A stretch of DNA of 64,000 bases from Angiostrongylus vasorum (lineage: Eukaryota; Nematoda; Chromadorea; Rhabditida; Metastrongylidae), in NCBI GenBank assembly GCA_018806985.1, contig JADANN010000274.1:1054001-1118000 (forward strand). Direction: 5' to 3'. Under the pieces are notes generated by a model. That model did not search any database, was not told where the DNA came from, and was given only the letters and a program-made list of their open reading frames with translations. Position 1 is the stretch's first letter; each line of letters begins with the position of its first letter. Positions 58,691 to 64,000 of this stretch are shown in pieces. A program made the translations under genes and the position numbers.

Positions 58691-59310
58691 TTAGTTTGAT
58701 AGTTTAAATTCTTTAAAGGTTTTCAATATGCATAATATTCAAATACACAAATTTCCTTTCGCTTAATGTTGAGGTTAATTTTTTACATGTGGTGAAGGCT
58801 TATATGATAAACATGTGTGTCATGGAGCTCACTATGAGATAATACGAGCAATTGAGTGCACACTTACTCTTCCTGTTGTTTAAGTCTGAAAGTCTGTTAA
58901 CTGACCTCTATTATCCCAACAATGCAATGTTGGTCTGACATCTGAGAAAACAGTGAAAGGTTCGGGTGACAGCACTTGATAACTGTTTTTAGACACATTA
59001 GTACATATTTATGGGCGCATACTTTGAAATTCTCCTCTGTGGGTTATTACCTTGTCAAAGCGAAAGGTGTCGTTAAGTGTAAAACATTAGTTTTCAAGTA
59101 CGAGTAGTTTTACATTTTCGTTACCTGTAACATTCTCTGTGTTGCATATTCTCTTCGATACCATTAGTCTATCTGTCTTCGTGTGACAAACTAAATCACT
59201 AAAAATTGCGTTATGCACAGTGCATCTCGCCCTATTTGCCCTTTCATGCATTCATGACATATAATGCATCCCGGTTGTTGTGTTAAAATCCCCTGCCAGA
59301 TCCTATTTAG
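58691..59310. other. Nothing recognised
   Basis: AT-rich sequence between a family B pair and a family A copy, with no motif, RNA or coding signal seen. Confidence 0.55.
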
Positions 59311-59324
59311 TATGCTGAAAAGTA

Positions 59325-59601
59325 GGGGCGCGTGTGGCGCAGTGGTCGGAACCGCCCTGCAACACACACGTGGAATCGATCCCTGCGCTCATAGCCCACC
59401 AAACCTTCATCCTTTCAGGGTTGCAAATTGGTACCAGGCTTTTTCTGGGAGGTTAGCAGCACTGGCTCGATACATCGGTAGGCCACTGCGAGCCATTGTA
59501 AAAGCCAGATATGCATTCAGTCACTTCCAAACGATGCTTAATGAAGTCGAATGCATGGCGCATCCTTCAGGGATTGATCAATGCCGAGAGCTTTAGAGCT
59601 T
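59325..59601 (+). repeat. SINE family A, full copy with target-site duplication
   Basis: A full copy from GGGGCGCGTGTGGCGCAGTG to a degraded tail. It is flanked by TATGCTGAAAAGTA (59311-59324) and TATGGTGAAAAGTA (59602-59615), a 14-bp direct repeat with one mismatch. Confidence 0.93.
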
Positions 59602-59615
59602 TATGGTGAAAAGTA

Positions 59616-61690
59616 TTACTAAGAATGCTATGAAGATTTTTTTTGTTGTATATGATTTTCTGAAGGGTGAAACACTATCCATTATTAGGGTACTCGTTGT
59701 AAACACCGTAAGGTGTTAGTGCTGTAAAAATTAGAACAGGCACTCACCTCCACGAGAGCAAGGGAAGTGCACCCCCAAAGAGCGATCACCTTTTTTCTGA
59801 ACAGTAAGACACTATGCATCAATCGAGAAGTCGTTAAAGCGGACTCCAATTGTTTTTGTGCAATACAAAGAAGTGAGGGATACTGTCGTGTGGATCGAGA
59901 GAAAGAACTTGAAAAGGAAGATGAATTAAGGAAGAGAAAGCACAGTGGTAGTAGACAAAAACTGTTTGACAACCTATTTTTACCGAATCTTATGTTCAGT
60001 GATTCCAACGATCGAAAGTCTCATGTTAAAAGTTTAACGTTCGATTATTTCATACCTGAACGTATCCGCCAGCCGTTTTGCTTCCTCAATCCATGAGTTT
60101 GAATTTCGTAGTTTCTGATCGGAAGCTCACATATCCTCACTTAACGGATTGCATTTATGTGGGTATCTCGAGCCAATTTGACGTTTGACAATGAGATGGG
60201 TTCCCATGTGGTGATGTTGAACACGAATCAAAAATGCAACTGTGCTTGCACTGAACTTGCCTTGCGTTGCACCTAGATTCAGTGAACCTGGACTTCCCGT
60301 CTCTTTTGAAACGTAGGATAACTTCAATGTGCTTGAATACGTATCGATAATACTTGCCACTGCCCACATTGTATTTTGTACCTTGTTTCATTCAAGGTCC
60401 TCAAATCTAGTAAATCATAAGTGCGCATGAAGCCTCTGAGAAACAACCTTCATGTGTACTCCAAGAGAACCCGGTAAGCTATTGACAAGCAAAATTTCCA
60501 CTTTGTGTGGCGAAGCCATAATGCAAAAACATGGTCGACGAAAGGCACTTGTAAAACAGGAGGAGCTTTCATGAAAACGTGCGATAACAAATGACTTAGC
60601 AGTGTGCAATGCGAACTTGGCCATAAATTCCCATCAACGGTAAAAGAGGACGTTACGAAGCACCGGCTTCGGTAATCTTTGCCCTATGTATCACCTACGA
60701 CCACGATGAAAACTACGAAATCGAATCGTTTTATGAAGGCCATGGGAAAATCTCCGAAGAAGTTGACGTCGGGTGCTATCGAAAATCTCGATGCAGATAG
60801 TGGCAACTGTCAAGAAAAAAGTCTAAAGATGTTTACCTCGAGATTTGCAAACATAAGTGAAATGAGCAGATTTAAACCTGTATCAATTAGCGGCGACACC
60901 AGTCTCGTTAATTGAAACAGGTTTAAAAAAAAGAAAGCTGGAGAAACGAAAACCTAAATCCGAAATAATTAAAAAGTTTTCCCTTTTTTTTTACTTTAAA
61001 GGCTGGTAATGTATTAAACGATTTTACACAACATCCAGAACGAATATGACAGATTCCTTTAATAGGTTCGTGGCAAAGCTAGAAATCCACAAAGAGATAT
61101 TTGCTAAAACCTGACGTCAGGACCTCTAACGCCCACATGGAACAGTAACTGCATCGGTACGTTCATAGTAGAACGGGGATGGTGATCCTTGACTTGTCTT
61201 TTGGTTATCCACCTAAGCTGTTTTTTGTACGATCTTAGCGAGGAAGTAGCACAAAGCGCCTCCATTCCAAATCCTAGGGGGAAGAAAAAACAGCTGTATT
61301 ATCGAGAACATTCGCAATCTCAGATGAGAGTTCGTCTCTAAAAAGTCCACTGTGGACCACTAAGACCACTTTTCGACGTTACTACGTTAATGGACTAAAT
61401 AAGGTCCTAAGTCAGCCGAGATGGAGCGACCTAAGAAGCTGATAACGTCAAATTTACTTCCACTATTTTTCCATAACGTCAAGAATTAAGACTTTATTTC
61501 AAAAAAGAACAACGATGACGACTTCACTTAGTTGACTTTTCTTAACTAAAGTTTCTTCACGTGGTGTTCGACAAATTTAACCACTAGAATTTAACTTTTC
61601 TGCAACGAAGTCACCACCGTTGGGTTCGACAAGGCATTATTATCTCATCATAATTTTTTTTCTCGCCACTTTCTTGAGCGTGAAAACTTG
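59616..61690. other. No gene recognised
   Basis: Open frames at plus 59767-60096, minus 60127-60369 and plus 60679-60915 have no recognisable motifs. Some third-position bias around 60680-60915 leaves a small chance of a real exon. Confidence 0.4.
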
Positions 61691-62030
61691 AGTAAGATAA
61701 CTAACGAGTGAGAGGAGGGCCTGCAGTGGCTCGTTATGGGTTTCCTAATGACGTCGTCCTTACAATATCAGGCGCCAACGAAGCAGAAACATTACTAACT
61801 GATTTCGGCAGCTCGTGCGGAAATATCGGTATTCAGCCGCACTCAGAGAGTATGATATTTTTCAGAAAAGATTTATTTCTGGTATACCATTCACATTCTG
61901 TAGGTTGAATACCTTCGAGTGTTACACTACGTAAATCTGAACAACGTGATGGACGTCTAACCAGCAGAATCAGAGCACCTTGAGAAATTGAAAAACTGTC
62001 AAGAAAATGGTGAAAAGAGAGCTCTACTTA
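61690..62030 (+). mobile_element. Highly decayed RTE reverse transcriptase fragment
   Basis: The frame RYGFPNDVVLTISGANEAET then LTDFGSSCGNIGIQPHSE parallels the RFADDIVLITP and DFDKACGKIGL block at 12.2 kb. The catalytic F-DD is changed to FPND, so it is inactive. Confidence 0.7.
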
Positions 62031-62093
62031 GCTCTCAACGCTCCACTCATCTCTTTGGATTCACGATTTCTTGTGCTCTAATATGTATAAACT

Positions 62094-62383
62094 AAGGGCG
62101 CGTGTGGAGCAGTGGTCGGAAGCGCGGTGCAAGACACACGTGGGATCGGTCCCCCGCGCCCTGGCCCACCAAGCCTTCCATCCCTCCGGGGTCAGCACAT
62201 CCGTGCCAGACTTGTATGGGAAGAGGATAGCAGCACTGGCTCGATACATCGGTAGGCCACCGTGAGTCATTGTAAAGGCAGCATATGCATTCAATCACCT
62301 CCAAACAATGCCTAATGAAGTCGAATGCATGGCGCATCCCTCAGGGATTGATCAACACCGACAGCTTTATCCTCTATCCTTTT
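62094..62383 (+). repeat. SINE family A, full copy with perfect target-site duplication
   Basis: A full copy from GGGCGCGTGTGGAGCAGTGG to TTTATCCTCTATCCTTTT. It is flanked by AATATGTATA at 62080-62089 and 62384-62393, identical over 10 bp. Confidence 0.94.
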
Positions 62384-62393
62384 AATATGTATA

Positions 62394-63040
62394 CAAGCAG
62401 AATAAAAATACGCTGAGTCTTATCAGTTACGCTACTATAATACCAAAATGTCGAACATCAGTTGTCCTAACCGCGTAAAGTTTCTTAACAGGAGCCATGG
62501 ATATCATCGCATGATAGTCAAACTTTTCCACAATGGTATGAACCAAAAAATCCGACGATCTTCTCTTTCCTTCGGGAACCACTATGCAACATCCACAAGC
62601 GACGAGCGCGATTGAATTTTGTCCTGTATACAAACCTACGAATGCTAGGAAAGTTTGTACTTCATTTTTCACAAAGGCCATTACCGTTGTACCATAGTGT
62701 AGCTAGCTGCTCAAAAAGGACATGGATCCAGCTTTGGTAATCCGATGGTTTCTGTTGACATTGCACTTCTTCAATAATGAATGATTACAGAGGATTCACA
62801 ATATAAGGTGCTCAAATTTCCTAACCACTGGCAAGCTACAAAAAATGCAGCAAGGAGATAGGAAGATAATGAATAGAGGAAATAAAGAAAATGTTAAGCA
62901 AAAAAGCAGTTTCCAGACTGATCGACTTCAACAGTTAGTACTTGTCATTCATAAGCAATAATATTGTACGAAAATTACTTTTTTTCCTTAAAAAACGATC
63001 ACTGAAGGCATCTTTGTGATAACTTTGGCCAAAACGTAGA
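62394..63040. other. No gene recognised
   Basis: A minus-strand frame at 62427-62681 begins KNEVQTFLAFVGLYTGQ, faintly like the connection region of Ty3-type polyproteins, but nothing else in it supports that. Confidence 0.4.
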
Positions 63041-63055
63041 AGGCTTTTCAATCAT

Positions 63056-63359
63056 AAAAAAGGATAAAGCATAAAAGATAAAGGATAAAGCTCTCGGCGT
63101 TGATCAATGCCTGAGAGGTTCGCCATGCACTCAACTTAACTAAGCACTGTTTGAAGATGATTGGATGCATATGTGGCCTTTACAATGACTCGCAGTAGCC
63201 TGCCGAGGTATTGCGCCAGTGCTGATATCCTCCCAGACAAGTCTGCTACCAATTTACCGACCCCGGAGGGAGGTAACGCTTGGTGGGCCATGGGTGCGGG
63301 GATCCACTCCACGTGGGTGTTTTAGGGCGCCTCAGACCAGTGCGCCACACGCGCCTTTA
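63056..63359 (-). repeat. SINE family A, full copy with target-site duplication
   Basis: Minus-orientation copy with an extended tail (AAAGGATAAAG units at 63058-63095). The flanks TTTTCAATCAT (63045) and TTTTCAAACAT (63360) form an 11-bp direct repeat with one mismatch. Confidence 0.92.
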
Positions 63360-63370
63360 TTTTCAAACAT

Positions 63371-64000
63371 AGCATTTCATAACCGGCTCTTTTTGCGTTT
63401 TTCGCCGTTGTAAGTTTACAGCCTTATTCATTTATATGCACGACGAATCCAACATTGGCTTTCTCCCTCTTTTAGGGCCTCGAAGGTTTCCACCCATTAA
63501 TGTCTCACGAAGTGCTCAGTGATTTATCACTTATTCATAAAGATGAAAGGTATTCCTGAGTGTCAAACTATGACATGGGGTAAGTAGTTAATGAATGTTG
63601 CAGAATTTGCAAAACACTAATCAGATCGTGAAGAACGACCGTCTAAATAAGCAAATTTAGGATTTTTCTCATGAAACCCGTGTGACACGATGGAAAGTAA
63701 ACTAGAATAAAGCGAGTCCCATGTTTTTTATCATTGGAAGACTACTTGAACTGGAATTTCACCAGAAACCCGCAATTTGGCTTTGTTCTTGAAGTCTCTA
63801 CTCAACTAGAGTAACTTAAAAGTAGAGAATGGAAGTGAAGCAAATGGTCTGTGGTTCAGAAAAAAATTCCTGAATGACGGAATTCCCTAAATTCACATGG
63901 TCATCGGCAACTATAGAAGCTTGAAAAGAGCAATTTAAGCCACCAGCTTTCTTGTTTATCATAAAAATTCAGTGCCTACACCAAAAAGGGTCATGGGAAT
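63371..64000. other. Nothing recognised
   Basis: Plain AT-rich sequence to the end of the window with no coding, RNA or repeat signal seen. Confidence 0.5.

Noticed and set aside
62427..62681. Ty3-type polyprotein fragment (KNEVQTFLAFVGLY)
   Set aside because: One short resemblance without a catalytic motif or neighbouring LTR or integrase sequence.

Overview
The window looks like nuclear DNA of a parasitic strongylid (hookworm-like) nematode. This is inferred from small exons in long, repeat-filled introns, TTTCAG-type 3' splice sites, RTE retrotransposon debris and abundant tRNA-derived short repeats. No bacterial, CRISPR, rRNA or intact tRNA gene was recognised. Gene models were built by hand from splice sites, reading phase and family knowledge. 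No search could be run.

Two protein-coding genes can be supported. On the plus strand, 1265-4448 holds six exons of a testis-specific serine/threonine kinase (TSSK)-like protein, from the ATP-binding lysine strand to a stop codon. The glycine-rich loop and start codon were not found and may lie upstream of base 1. On the minus strand, 31 exons between 36209 and 6570, plus two likely amino-terminal exons near 37.9 and 40.2 kb, encode a sodium leak channel of the NALCN family (NCA-1/NCA-2 of Caenorhabditis elegans). The exons run from domain I S1 to domain IV S5. Selectivity-filter residues E, E and K of the EEKE set are visible in domains I, II and III. The domain IV pore loop, S6 and carboxy-terminal tail are not in the window. 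Either they lie below base 1, which makes the kinase a nested antisense gene in a channel intron of more than 6.5 kb, or the channel copy is truncated.

The rest is repeats. Family A is a tRNA-derived SINE of about 270 bp with A-box and B-box-like promoter parts, a TTTATCC-type tail and target-site duplications, some perfect. Family B is a second tRNA-like short element; solo copies have 12-16 bp flanking direct repeats, but four loci carry two copies head to head, forming long potential hairpins. RTE-type reverse transcriptase fragments lie at 11.5-13.1, 27.6-27.8, 44.7-45.1 and 61.7-62.0 kb. Two copies of an unclassified repeat (D) lie at 8.4 and 48.2 kb. From about 40.3 to 64 kb no host gene was recognised.

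Four exons, three in the channel and one in the kinase, each read one base too long at a short homopolymer while everything around them is conserved. Consensus errors or real frameshifts must be settled before either protein is used.
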